Below are positions 26,023 to 33,627 of a stretch of DNA of 64,000 nucleotides, piece after piece (within the stretch, counting starts at the first letter, position 1; each line of letters opens with the position of its first letter). Location of the stretch: the NCBI RefSeq assembly GCF_014649815.1, contig NZ_BMTT01000003.1, positions 124,001 to 188,000 of the forward strand, written 5' to 3'. A program made the translations under genes and the position numbers. The notes beneath the pieces were generated by a model. It was given only the letters and a program-made list of their open reading frames with translations, did not search any database and had not been told where the DNA came from. This DNA is from Streptomyces mutabilis. Its GTDB lineage: Bacteria; Actinomycetota; Actinomycetes; Streptomycetales; Streptomycetaceae.

Positions 26023-27546
26023 ATGCACGTTCCCCACGGCGCCCGACGCTCCGGCGCGGCGCGCGTCACCCTGCTCACCGAAGGCACCTACCCGCACAGT
26101 CACGGCGGCGTGAGCGTCTGGTGCGATCAGCTCGTCACCGGCATGCCCGACCTCGACTTCGACGTCATCGCCGTCACCGGCACCGGCCGCGAACCACTTG
26201 TCTGGGACGTCCCCGCGCACGTCGGCCGGGTCGTCTCCGTCCCCATGTGGGGGCCCGCGCCGCAGGGAGCCGCGCCCCGCGGGCGGCGGCGCAACCGGCT
26301 CGCCGCCGACTACGAGCGGTTCGTGAGCGCGCTGCTCGATCCGCGCGCCGAGGACGGGTTCGGCCCCGCGCTGTACCGGCTGGCGCGGGTCGCCGCGGAC
26401 GGCGGGCTCAGTCCGTTCCTGCGCGGGGACCGGGCGATCGCCGTCCTCACCGCGGTATGGAACCGGCCGGGGCTGCCCGTGCGCGAGGCCCGGCCCAGCC
26501 TGCACGACGCGGTGACCGCGACCGCGCTCCTGGAGCACGCTCTGCGACCGCTGGCCGCGCCGTGCCCCCGACAGGGCGTGGCGCACGCGGTCAGCGGCGG
26601 TCTCGCCGTCCTGCCCGGCCTGGCCGCACTGGAGCGGCACGGGGTGCCCTTGCTGCTGACCGAGCACGGCGTCTACCTGCGCGAGCGCTACCTCGGCTAC
26701 CGCACCGGCCCCTACCGCTGGCCGGTCAAGGCACTGCTGCTCGGCTTCTTCCGGCTGCTGGCCGAGGAAACCTACCGCCGGGCGGCCCTGATCACCCCGG
26801 GCAACCGCTACAACCGGCTGTGGGAGGAGCGGGGCGGCGCCGCACCGGAGTCCATACGCACGGTCTACAACGGTGTCGACCCCGCCGCGTTCCCGCCCGC
26901 CGGCCCCGAGCCCGCGCAGCCGGTCCTCAGCTGGGCCGGACGGGTCGACCCGATCAAGGACCTGGAGACCCTGATCCGCGCCTTCGCCCTCGTGCGGGCC
27001 GAACTGCCCGATGCCCGGCTACGGTTGTTCGGCGGCACGCCGCGCGGCGGTGAGGCCTACCGGGAGCGCTGTGAGGCGCTGGCGGCGGAGCTCGGACACG
27101 GTGACGCGGTCACCTTCGAGGGCCGGGTCGAGGACATCAAGGACGCGTACGCCGCCGGGAACGTCGTGATGCTGTCCAGCATCAGCGAGGGATTCCCGTT
27201 CACTCTGATCGAGGCCATGTCGTGCGGGCGGGCGACCGTCTCCACGGACGTGGGCGGCGTCCGGGAGGCGGTCGGCGACACCGGGCTCGTGGTGCCGCCG
27301 CGCGATCCGGCCGCCATGGCCGCCGCGGCGCTGGAGCTGTTGCGCGACGCCGGGCGGCGCCGGGCGATGGGCGAGGCGGCCCGGCTCAGGGTGATCGAGC
27401 AGTTCACCCTCCGCCGGACCATCGACACCTTCCGCTCCATCTACCTGGAGCTTTCGGCGTTCGGCGGCGCCGCCCCGCGCACGGCGATCGCCGACGGAGC
27501 ACTCGCGACGGCGACCGGGACACCGGTGAGGAGTGCGACCGGATGA
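26023..27546 (+). CDS. PelF-like GT4 glycosyltransferase
   Basis: 507 residues, no signal, so cytoplasmic. The N-terminus has the signature of the Pel transferase family (DUF3492): VTLLTEGTYPHSHGGVSVWC, then PLLLTEHGVYLRERYLGY. The C-terminal half is a GT-B nucleotide-sugar domain: TVYNGVD, SWAGRVDPIKDLETLIRAF, VTFEGRVEDIKDAYA and the EX7E motif in SEGFPFTLIEAMSCGRA. PelF proteins use UDP-sugars to build a GalNAc-rich polymer. This makes the cluster a polymer-synthesis locus. The stop overlaps the start of the membrane-protein gene. Confidence 0.85.
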   Translation: MHVPHGARRSGAARVTLLTEGTYPHSHGGVSVWCDQLVTGMPDLDFDVIAVTGTGREPLVWDVPAHVGRVVSVPMWGPAPQGAAPRGRRRNRLAADYERFVSALLDPRAEDGFGPALYRLARVAADGGLSPFLRGDRAIAVLTAVWNRPGLPVREARPSLHDAVTATALLEHALRPLAAPCPRQGVAHAVSGGLAVLPGLAALERHGVPLLLTEHGVYLRERYLGYRTGPYRWPVKALLLGFFRLLAEETYRRAALITPGNRYNRLWEERGGAAPESIRTVYNGVDPAAFPPAGPEPAQPVLSWAGRVDPIKDLETLIRAFALVRAELPDARLRLFGGTPRGGEAYRERCEALAAELGHGDAVTFEGRVEDIKDAYAAGNVVMLSSISEGFPFTLIEAMSCGRATVSTDVGGVREAVGDTGLVVPPRDPAAMAAAALELLRDAGRRRAMGEAARLRVIEQFTLRRTIDTFRSIYLELSAFGGAAPRTAIADGALATATGTPVRSATG

Positions 27547-28952
27547 GCGGTCCCATGGGCCTCGAACCGGGCGGCCCCGAACAGGACACGCTGACCCTCC
27601 GGCTCGCGGGCGAGCGCGCCCCCCGCCCGCGCGAGTCCGACCGGCACACTCTCGCGCTCGTCCGTCCCGGCCACGCCGTCCGGCGCGACGCGGTCGACCG
27701 GCTGGCCGCCGAGCTCGCCGACCGCATCGCGCCCGCCGTCCACGCCTACGAGGTGGCCGCGCTGCTGGAGTCCGAGGGACTGACCGGCGAGGTGATCGCG
27801 GACCGGTACGGGCACCGCGACCTGTTCTCGCTCGCCACGGCCCTGTACGAGCGCGTGCCGCGCACCTTCCCGGACCCCCCGCGCCCCGCCGACCCCTGGC
27901 GGCCCGACCACGTGCGGTGCGCACTGCGGGGGGCGTTGTTCGCGCTGCCGGGCCTGGCCTACGCGCTCGCCGGGCACTTGCTGCCCGCGGAAGGGACGGT
28001 GCGGGCCCTGGTGGTGGCCGGCCTCCTCTCCTGGGCGTGGAACCAGGCGCTCGGCCACCGGGCGTACGCACGCCTGGCGACGGGGCGACGGGAGGCCGGC
28101 CGTACCCTCGCGAAGGGAGCGCCCGTGGGTGCCGCCGCGGCGACCGCGGCCGGGGTGGCCCTCGCCGGGTCCGGGGCGTCGGCCCTGACGGTGGCGGTCC
28201 AGTCGGGGTATCTCGCGGCGGCCGGTGTACTGCTGGTGCTGGGCCGGGAACGGCTCCTGCTGGCCGCGCTCGCACCGGTGATCGCCGGCGCGGCGACGCT
28301 GCCGTGGTGGGAGCCCGGCGACGTCCTGCGGGCGGTGCTGCCCCTGCTGTCGCTCCTCGGCTCGGTGGCCGCGGCGGGGTGGGCGCTGCGCGGCGCCCTC
28401 GCGACCGCGCCGGCCGCGGACCCCGCCCGCCCGCACCCGCTGGGTTCACTGCCGTACGGCCTGTTCGGGCTGGCCGCCGGGGCACTGGTGTTCCTGGCGG
28501 GCCGTCACCACCCGTGGGCGGTGGTCGTGCTGACGCTGAGCATGGGACCGGCGGAGTGGCTGCTGTACCGGTACCGGGGTCTGTCGGTGGCGGCGCTGCG
28601 GGCCACGGCCACCCCGGCCGGCTTCCGGGTGCGGTCCGCCGCCGTCCTCGCCGGCTGCCTGCTGGCCTACCTGGGTCCGCTGGTGCCCGCCGCGCTGCTG
28701 GTGGACGCCGATCCCGTCACGCTGCTCCTTCTCGCGGCGGTGCTGTGGACCTCCCTGCTGCTCCAGGCCTTCGGCGTGGCCTGGACGCCGGCCCTCCTGT
28801 GTCTCGCCGCGGCCGCCGGCGCCGGCACGGTCGTCCTGGCCGGGCTGCCGCCGGACCCGGCGACCGCCCTGACCCTGTGCTGCGGAGTCGCCGGGCTCTG
28901 TCTCGCCGCGTGCGTACTGCGGCTGCTGGGTCGGCCGGCGGCGCATGCGTGA
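27543..28952 (+). CDS. polytopic membrane protein of the polysaccharide cluster
   Basis: 469 residues, starting inside the stop of the PelF-like gene (ATGA overlap), so tightly coupled to it. The N-terminal ~110 residues look cytoplasmic and helical (DAVDRLAAELADRIAPAVHA, YEVAALLESEGLTGEVIADR). The rest holds roughly 10-12 hydrophobic segments rich in Ala, Leu and Gly. By position it should take the role PelG plays with PelF: a membrane partner that helps pass the chain across. I see no clear PelG or MATE-type motif, so that role is inferred from context only. Confidence 0.7.
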   Translation: MSGPMGLEPGGPEQDTLTLRLAGERAPRPRESDRHTLALVRPGHAVRRDAVDRLAAELADRIAPAVHAYEVAALLESEGLTGEVIADRYGHRDLFSLATALYERVPRTFPDPPRPADPWRPDHVRCALRGALFALPGLAYALAGHLLPAEGTVRALVVAGLLSWAWNQALGHRAYARLATGRREAGRTLAKGAPVGAAAATAAGVALAGSGASALTVAVQSGYLAAAGVLLVLGRERLLLAALAPVIAGAATLPWWEPGDVLRAVLPLLSLLGSVAAAGWALRGALATAPAADPARPHPLGSLPYGLFGLAAGALVFLAGRHHPWAVVVLTLSMGPAEWLLYRYRGLSVAALRATATPAGFRVRSAAVLAGCLLAYLGPLVPAALLVDADPVTLLLLAAVLWTSLLLQAFGVAWTPALLCLAAAAGAGTVVLAGLPPDPATALTLCCGVAGLCLAACVLRLLGRPAAHA

Positions 28953-29016
28953 GGCCGCGGCGGAACCGCCATACCACCACCGAACCCGCGCGAGCTCCCC
29001 ACCGCGCCTCGCCACC

Positions 29017-29044
29017 CACCGACCACCGACCACCGACCACCGAC
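29017..29044 (+). repeat. 7-bp tandem repeat before the SDR gene
   Basis: About four copies of a CCACCGA unit lie immediately before the GGAAGGA ribosome site of the next gene. Slippage here could alter the spacing upstream of that site. Confidence 0.7.
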
Positions 29045-29058
29045 CGGAAGGACCCCGC

Positions 29059-30060
29059 GTGACCGCCACACCGCTCGCCGCCGTCACCGGAGCCGAGGGC
29101 TTCATCGGCTCCCACCTCACCGAGGCACTCGTGGCCTCCGGGCACCGGGTGAGGGCCATGGCGCAGTACAACTCCTTCTCCTCCTACGGTTGGCTGGAGA
29201 CCCTCTCGCCCGACGTGCTCGGCCAGGTCGAGATCGTCCTCGGCGACGTACGCGACCCCGGCTCGGTCCGCGGTCTGGTCGAGGGCGCCGACTGCGTCTA
29301 CCACCTGGCCGCCCTCATCGCGATCCCGTACTCCTACCAGGCACCGCACAGCTACGTGGACACCAACGTCACGGGCACCCTGAACGTGCTGGAGGCGGTT
29401 CGCGCCCAGGGCACGCCCCGGCTGGTGCACACCTCCACCAGTGAGACCTACGGCACCGCGCGGACCGTGCCGATCACCGAGGACCACCCGATCAACACCC
29501 AGTCGCCGTACGCCGCTTCCAAGGCGGGCGGGGACCGGCTGGCGGACAGCTACCACGCCAGTTTCGACACACCGGTGGTGACGCTGCGGCCGTTCAACAC
29601 CTACGGTCCCCGGCAGTCCATGCGGGCGGTGATCCCGACCGTCATCGGCCAGGTGGCGGCCGGCGAGCGGACCATCACCCTCGGCGACCTGCGCCCCACC
29701 CGGGACTTCACCTTCGTCAAGGACACCGCGCAGGCGTTCCTCGCGGTCGGCACGGCGCCCGCCGAGCGGGTGGTGGGCCGTACCTTCAACGCCGGTACCG
29801 GCGGCGAGATCTCGGTCGGCGACCTGGTGGCGCTCATCGGCAAGGTGATGGACACCGCGCTCGACGTACGCGAGGACGAGCAGCGGCTGCGGCCCGCGAA
29901 CTCCGAGGTGATGCGGCTGGTGGCGGACGCGACCCGGCTGCGGGCGGCGACCGGCTGGTCCCCGGCGCACGACCTGGTGCAGGGCCTCGCGCACACCGTG
30001 GAGTTCTTCCGCGACCCGGCCAACCTCGCCCGCTACAAGACCGGCATCTACAACATCTGA
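29059..30060 (+). CDS. extended SDR nucleotide-sugar 4,6-dehydratase/4-epimerase (LegB-like)
   Basis: 333 residues from a GTG with GGAAGGA upstream. The Rossmann motif is TGAEGFIGSH. The active site reads TSTSETYG with YAASK. The Glu after Ser resembles 4,6-dehydratases (RmlB, GMD, LegB) more than simple 4-epimerases. AQYNSFSSYGWLETL and the ending LARYKTGIYNI recall LegB-type UDP-GlcNAc 4,6-dehydratases. It should convert an NDP-hexose or NDP-HexNAc for the polymer. A plain UDP-GlcNAc 4-epimerase role cannot be ruled out. Confidence 0.83.
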   Translation: MTATPLAAVTGAEGFIGSHLTEALVASGHRVRAMAQYNSFSSYGWLETLSPDVLGQVEIVLGDVRDPGSVRGLVEGADCVYHLAALIAIPYSYQAPHSYVDTNVTGTLNVLEAVRAQGTPRLVHTSTSETYGTARTVPITEDHPINTQSPYAASKAGGDRLADSYHASFDTPVVTLRPFNTYGPRQSMRAVIPTVIGQVAAGERTITLGDLRPTRDFTFVKDTAQAFLAVGTAPAERVVGRTFNAGTGGEISVGDLVALIGKVMDTALDVREDEQRLRPANSEVMRLVADATRLRAATGWSPAHDLVQGLAHTVEFFRDPANLARYKTGIYNI

Positions 30061-30106
30061 CCGCGCGATCCGACTACGACCGGCACGTGACCCGAGGGGG
30101 AATTCC

Positions 30107-30820
30107 ATGCACGCAGTGATCCTGGCCGGCGGCAAGGGCGTCCGGCTGCGGCCCTACACCACCGCGCTGCCCAAGCCGCTCGTGCCCATCGGCGACCAGC
30201 ACGCCATCCTGGAGATCGTCCTGCGCCAGCTCGCCGGCGCCGGATTCACCGGCTGCACCATCGCCATAGGCCACCTCGGCGAGATCATCCGCGCCTACGT
30301 CGGCGACGGCTCGCAGTGGGGCCTGACCGTCGACTACTCCACCGAGGAGAGCCCGCTCGGGACTATGGGGCCGCTGCTCACCATGCGCGAGCGGCTGCCG
30401 GAGCACTTCCTGGTCATGAACGGCGACATCCTCACCGACCTCGACTACGCCGACGTCCTGCACCGGCACCGCTCCTCGGACGCGCCGCTGACCATCGCCA
30501 CGTACGCGAGGAAGGTGCACATCGACTTCGGCGTGCTGACCACCGACGCGAGCCGGGTCGTCGCCTTCACCGAGAAGCCGAGCATGGACTACCGCGTCTC
30601 CATGGGCGTGTACGGACTGACCCGGTCGACCCTCGACGGCTACACCGCCGGACTTCCGCTGGGTTTCGACGAGTTGGTGCTGGACCTGCTCAAGGACGGC
30701 AATCCGCCGCACGCCTACGACTTCGACGGCTACTGGCTCGACATCGGCCGTCCCGACGACTACGACCGGGCCAACGCGGAGTTCACCAGCCGCAAGTCCC
30801 TGCTGCTCAAGGGAGCCTGA
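30107..30820 (+). CDS. sugar-1-phosphate nucleotidyltransferase
   Basis: 237 residues, with AGGGGGAA before the ATG. It has the classic nucleotide-binding start VILAGGKGVRLRPYTTALPK, followed by KPLVPIG, a metal-site VMNGDILTDLDY, and DFDGYWLDIGRPDDY near the end. It makes an NDP-sugar from sugar-1-phosphate and NTP in the cytoplasm. The short form without a left-handed helix lacks the acetyltransferase domain of GlmU, so it fits RmlA- or mannose-1-phosphate-type enzymes. It presumably supplies substrate to the SDR enzymes on either side. Confidence 0.88.
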   Translation: MHAVILAGGKGVRLRPYTTALPKPLVPIGDQHAILEIVLRQLAGAGFTGCTIAIGHLGEIIRAYVGDGSQWGLTVDYSTEESPLGTMGPLLTMRERLPEHFLVMNGDILTDLDYADVLHRHRSSDAPLTIATYARKVHIDFGVLTTDASRVVAFTEKPSMDYRVSMGVYGLTRSTLDGYTAGLPLGFDELVLDLLKDGNPPHAYDFDGYWLDIGRPDDYDRANAEFTSRKSLLLKGA

Positions 30821-30827
30821 GCACCGC

Positions 30828-31754
30828 ATGCGCATTCTCGTCCTGGGTTTCACCGGCTATCTGGGCGGCCACGTCGCCGAGCGACTGCGCGCCCTGCCCG
30901 GCGCGCGGGTCCTCGGCGGTGGCCGCTCCCCCGCCGCCGACGTACCCGTCGACCTGGCCACCGACTCGGCCGAACGGCTCGCGCGGGCGCTGGCCGAGGC
31001 GGACGTCGACACCGTCGTCAACTGCGCGGGCGCGACGGGCGGCGACCCCGTGGCGCTAGCCGAGCTCAACGCCCGCGGCCCCGCCGTGCTGTGCGCGGCA
31101 CTGCGCCGGACGCGTCCAGCGGCCCGCCTGGTGCACCTGGGTTCCGCCGCCGAGTACGGGCCGGGCACCGGTCGGGTCGCCGTGGCGGAGTCCGCGCCCA
31201 CCCGGCCCCTCACCGTGTACGGCGCCACCAAGCTGGCCGGCACCGTCACCGTCGCCACCTCGGGCCTGGACGCGGTGGTCCTGCGGGTCGGCAACCCGGT
31301 GGGCCCCGGCGCGCCCTCCACCGGCCTGCCGGGCCGGGTCACCGGACTGCTCCGTGCGGCCGGCCAGGACCCGGAGGCGGTGGTGCCGCTGGGAGACCTG
31401 TCGGCGTTCCGGGACTTCGTCGACGTACGCGACGTCGCGCGGGCGGCCGAGCGCGCCGTGACCGCGCCCGGCCCGTTGCCGCCCGTGCTCAACGTCGGCG
31501 GTGGTGAGGCCGTGCCGGTGCGGCGGCTGGTGCGGACGCTCACGGACATCGCCGGCTTCCGCGGCCGGATCGAGGAGCAGGGCGCCGGTTCCGCACGCTC
31601 GGACCAGGTGTCCTGGCAGTGCTCCGACATCACCGCCGCACGGGCCGTCCTCGACTGGCGGCCGTCGTACACGCTGGACGAGTCGCTGGCCGCGCTGTGG
31701 TCGGCCGACGCCCGGCCACCGTCCCGTGCCCCGGAAGGCGACCGTCCGTCGTGA
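30828..31754 (+). CDS. SDR-family NDP-sugar reductase or epimerase
   Basis: 308 residues, starting 7 bases after the nucleotidyltransferase. Rossmann motif LVLGFTGYLGGH; active site HLGSAAEYGPG and YGATKLAG (YxxxK); then LRVGNPVGPG and DFVDVRDVARA. This is the pattern of GDP-4-keto-6-deoxymannose reductase/RmlD-like 4-ketoreductases and of 4-epimerases. With the dehydratase-like and nucleotidyltransferase genes it makes a complete three-step route to an NDP-6-deoxysugar. The stop overlaps the next start by four bases. Confidence 0.8.
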   Translation: MRILVLGFTGYLGGHVAERLRALPGARVLGGGRSPAADVPVDLATDSAERLARALAEADVDTVVNCAGATGGDPVALAELNARGPAVLCAALRRTRPAARLVHLGSAAEYGPGTGRVAVAESAPTRPLTVYGATKLAGTVTVATSGLDAVVLRVGNPVGPGAPSTGLPGRVTGLLRAAGQDPEAVVPLGDLSAFRDFVDVRDVARAAERAVTAPGPLPPVLNVGGGEAVPVRRLVRTLTDIAGFRGRIEEQGAGSARSDQVSWQCSDITAARAVLDWRPSYTLDESLAALWSADARPPSRAPEGDRPS

Positions 31755-32413
31755 GCCTGCTGATCCCGCTGTACGTCCACCCGGCCGAGGACCCGGGCGC
31801 CTGGCACCGGCTCATCACGGCGGCCGACCGCACGTACGGGGTCGTCCTCAACCCCGCGAACGGGCCGGGCGAAGCGCCCGATCCCGCCTTCGCCGCGGTG
31901 GCCGGCGCGCTGCGTACGGCGGGCGCCCGGCTGCTCGGCTACGTCGACACGGACTTCGGTACGCGGGCAGCGGCCGAGGTCGCCGAGGACGCCCTGCGGC
32001 ACCGCCAGTGGTACGGGGCCGACGGATGCTTCCTGGACCAGGTGAGTTCGGCAGCGACCGAACTCCCCGCCTACCGGGCCCTGGTTCGCGCGTTGCGCCG
32101 GCAGGGCTCGGCGCCCGTCGTACTCAATCCCGGGGTTCACCCCGCACCGGGTTACGCCCGCATCGCCGATCTGGTCGTCACCTTCGAGGGCCCCTGGTCC
32201 GTCTACGTGTCCGCGTTCAGCCGGCCGGACTGGACGCTGCGGTACCGGCCGGAGCGGTTCTGCCACCTGGTGTACGGGGTCCCCGAGGCGCTGTCCCCGC
32301 TCGCCGTGCGCACCGCGCGGGAGCGTGGGGCCGCGGTGTCCGGGCCGGTCACGGGCGGGCCGCCGAACCCGTGGGCGCGGCTGACACCCGTACTGACCGG
32401 GGTGGAGCCATGA
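31751..32413 (+). CDS. spherulin-4 family protein (GH135/Sph3-like)
   Basis: 220 residues, start in a GTGA overlap. It begins LLIPLYVHP and VVLNPANGPG, contains GADGCFLDQVSS, VVLNPGVHP and DLVVTFEGPW, and ends with a VYGVPE strand: the spherulin-4 barrel. Fungal Sph3 (GH135) is an endo-acting N-acetylgalactosaminidase needed for galactosaminogalactan. The Asp of CFLDQ and the Glu of VTFEGP match catalytic acids, but the residue after the Asp is Gln where Sph3 has Glu. There is no signal peptide, unlike fungal Sph3, so it may act inside the cell or leave by another route. Confidence 0.8.
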   Translation: MSLLIPLYVHPAEDPGAWHRLITAADRTYGVVLNPANGPGEAPDPAFAAVAGALRTAGARLLGYVDTDFGTRAAAEVAEDALRHRQWYGADGCFLDQVSSAATELPAYRALVRALRRQGSAPVVLNPGVHPAPGYARIADLVVTFEGPWSVYVSAFSRPDWTLRYRPERFCHLVYGVPEALSPLAVRTARERGAAVSGPVTGGPPNPWARLTPVLTGVEP

Positions 32414-33219
32414 GGCGCGGGGTACGGGCGTGCGCCGCGCTGCTCACCGCGCTGGCCGTGGCGGTGGTGGCCGGGTGTTCCGGTACGGACGGCACTCCGC
32501 CGCCGGGCCCCTCGGCGACCGGAGTGTGGCAGCCCCGGCCCGGCCTGGCCTGGCAGTGGCAGCTCGACGGGCGGGTGGACCCGTCCGCCGACGTCCCGGT
32601 CTACGACATCGACGGCTTCGAGAACGGTGCCGACGACGTGGCCCGGCTGCACCGGGCCGGCCGCAAGGTGATCTGCTACATCAACGTGGGCGCCTGGGAG
32701 GACTTCCGTCCCGACCGGGACGCCTTCCCCCGCGAGGTGCTGGGCGAACCCAACGGCTGGCGGGGCGAGCGCTGGCTGGACATCCGCCGGCGCTCCGTGC
32801 TGCGGCCGATCATGGAGCGGCGGTTCGACATGTGCCGGGACAAGGGCTTCGACGCGGTGGAACCCGACCTGGTGGAGGGCTACGGCGACGAGACCGGCTT
32901 CCCGCTGACCGCGCGGGACCAGCTGGCGTACAACCGCATGATCGCCGCCATCGCCCACGAACGCGGTCTCGCGGTGGGCCTGAAGAACGATCTGTCGCAG
33001 ATTCCGCAGCTCGTGGACGACTTCGACTTCGCCGTCAACGAGCAGTGCGCCCAGTACGGCGAGTGCGCGCGGCTCACCCCGTTCGTGGCGGCGGGCAAGG
33101 CCGTTTTCCACGTGGAGTACAGCGGGCCGACCCGGCGCTTCTGTCCCGATTCGCGCAGGCTCGGGCTGTCCTCGATGCTGAAGCGGCCGGAGCTGGGGGT
33201 CTGGCGCGAGCCGTGCTGA
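32410..33219 (+). CDS. GH114 lipoprotein, endo-alpha-1,4-polygalactosaminidase type (Ega3/PelA-like)
   Basis: 269 residues, ATGA overlap with the previous gene. The lipoprotein signal ends VVAGC (Cys about 23). The GH114 barrel follows: YDIDGFEN, VICYINVGAWEDFRPD, LDIRRRSVLRPIMERR, FDAVEPDLVEGY, GLKNDLSQIPQL, DFAVNEQC and AVFHVEYS. GH114 includes fungal Ega3 and the hydrolase part of PelA. They cut alpha-1,4-linked galactosamine-rich polymer. It would be tethered outside the membrane and could trim or release the chain. Last gene of the cluster. Confidence 0.88.
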   Translation: MRRGVRACAALLTALAVAVVAGCSGTDGTPPPGPSATGVWQPRPGLAWQWQLDGRVDPSADVPVYDIDGFENGADDVARLHRAGRKVICYINVGAWEDFRPDRDAFPREVLGEPNGWRGERWLDIRRRSVLRPIMERRFDMCRDKGFDAVEPDLVEGYGDETGFPLTARDQLAYNRMIAAIAHERGLAVGLKNDLSQIPQLVDDFDFAVNEQCAQYGECARLTPFVAAGKAVFHVEYSGPTRRFCPDSRRLGLSSMLKRPELGVWREPC

Positions 33220-33253
33220 CGGTGGTGCGGGGGGCATGCGGCAGGATGGGGAC

Positions 33254-33583
33254 ATGAGCGTAGTCAAGATCAACGTACTGACCGTCCCGGCCGAGCAGCG
33301 CGAGACGCTGGAGAAGCGCTTCGCCTCGCGGGCACACTCCGTCGAGAGCTCCGACGGCTTCGAGTGGTTCGAGCTGCTGCGTCCGGTGGAGGGCACCGAC
33401 AACTACCTCGTCTACACCCGGTGGCGTGACGAGGCGTCGTTCCAGGCATGGATGGAGGGCCCCATGAAGGCCGCCCACCAGGGCGGCGGCGCGGAGGGCG
33501 GCGAGCGGCCGAAGCCCGCGGCGAGCGGGTCCACTCTGTGGTCGTTCGAGGTGGTGCAGCAGGCGGCTCCGAAGGAGGCGTGA
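33254..33583 (+). CDS. antibiotic-biosynthesis monooxygenase (ABM) domain protein
   Basis: 109 residues from the ATG at 33254. A single ferredoxin-like ABM domain: VVKINVLTVPAEQRETLEKR, DGFEWFELLRP, NYLVYTRWRDEASFQAWM. The fold includes haem-degrading IsdG/HmoA-type enzymes and quinone-forming monooxygenases. The C-terminal Gly-rich loop and SGSTLWSFEVV strand resemble the HmoA-like group, but haem-binding cannot be shown. It is followed by a strong terminator. Confidence 0.88.
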   Translation: MSVVKINVLTVPAEQRETLEKRFASRAHSVESSDGFEWFELLRPVEGTDNYLVYTRWRDEASFQAWMEGPMKAAHQGGGAEGGERPKPAASGSTLWSFEVVQQAAPKEA

Positions 33584-33588
33584 GGCGG

Positions 33589-33624
33589 CGGTGGCGGCCC
33601 CGGTCCGAGTCGGGGCCGCCACCG
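33589..33624. terminator. terminator hairpin between ABM gene and pyruvate carboxylase
   Basis: A 14-bp perfect stem (33589-33602 with 33611-33624) and 8-base loop serve two convergent genes. Confidence 0.8.
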
Positions 33625-33627
33625 TGG

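Noticed and set aside
27543-28952. Assigning the membrane protein as PelG
   Set aside because: Only position supports it; no recognisable PelG or MATE motif was seen.
29017-29044. CCACCGA repeats as a CRISPR array
   Set aside because: Units are 7 bp with no spacers; this is a simple tandem repeat.
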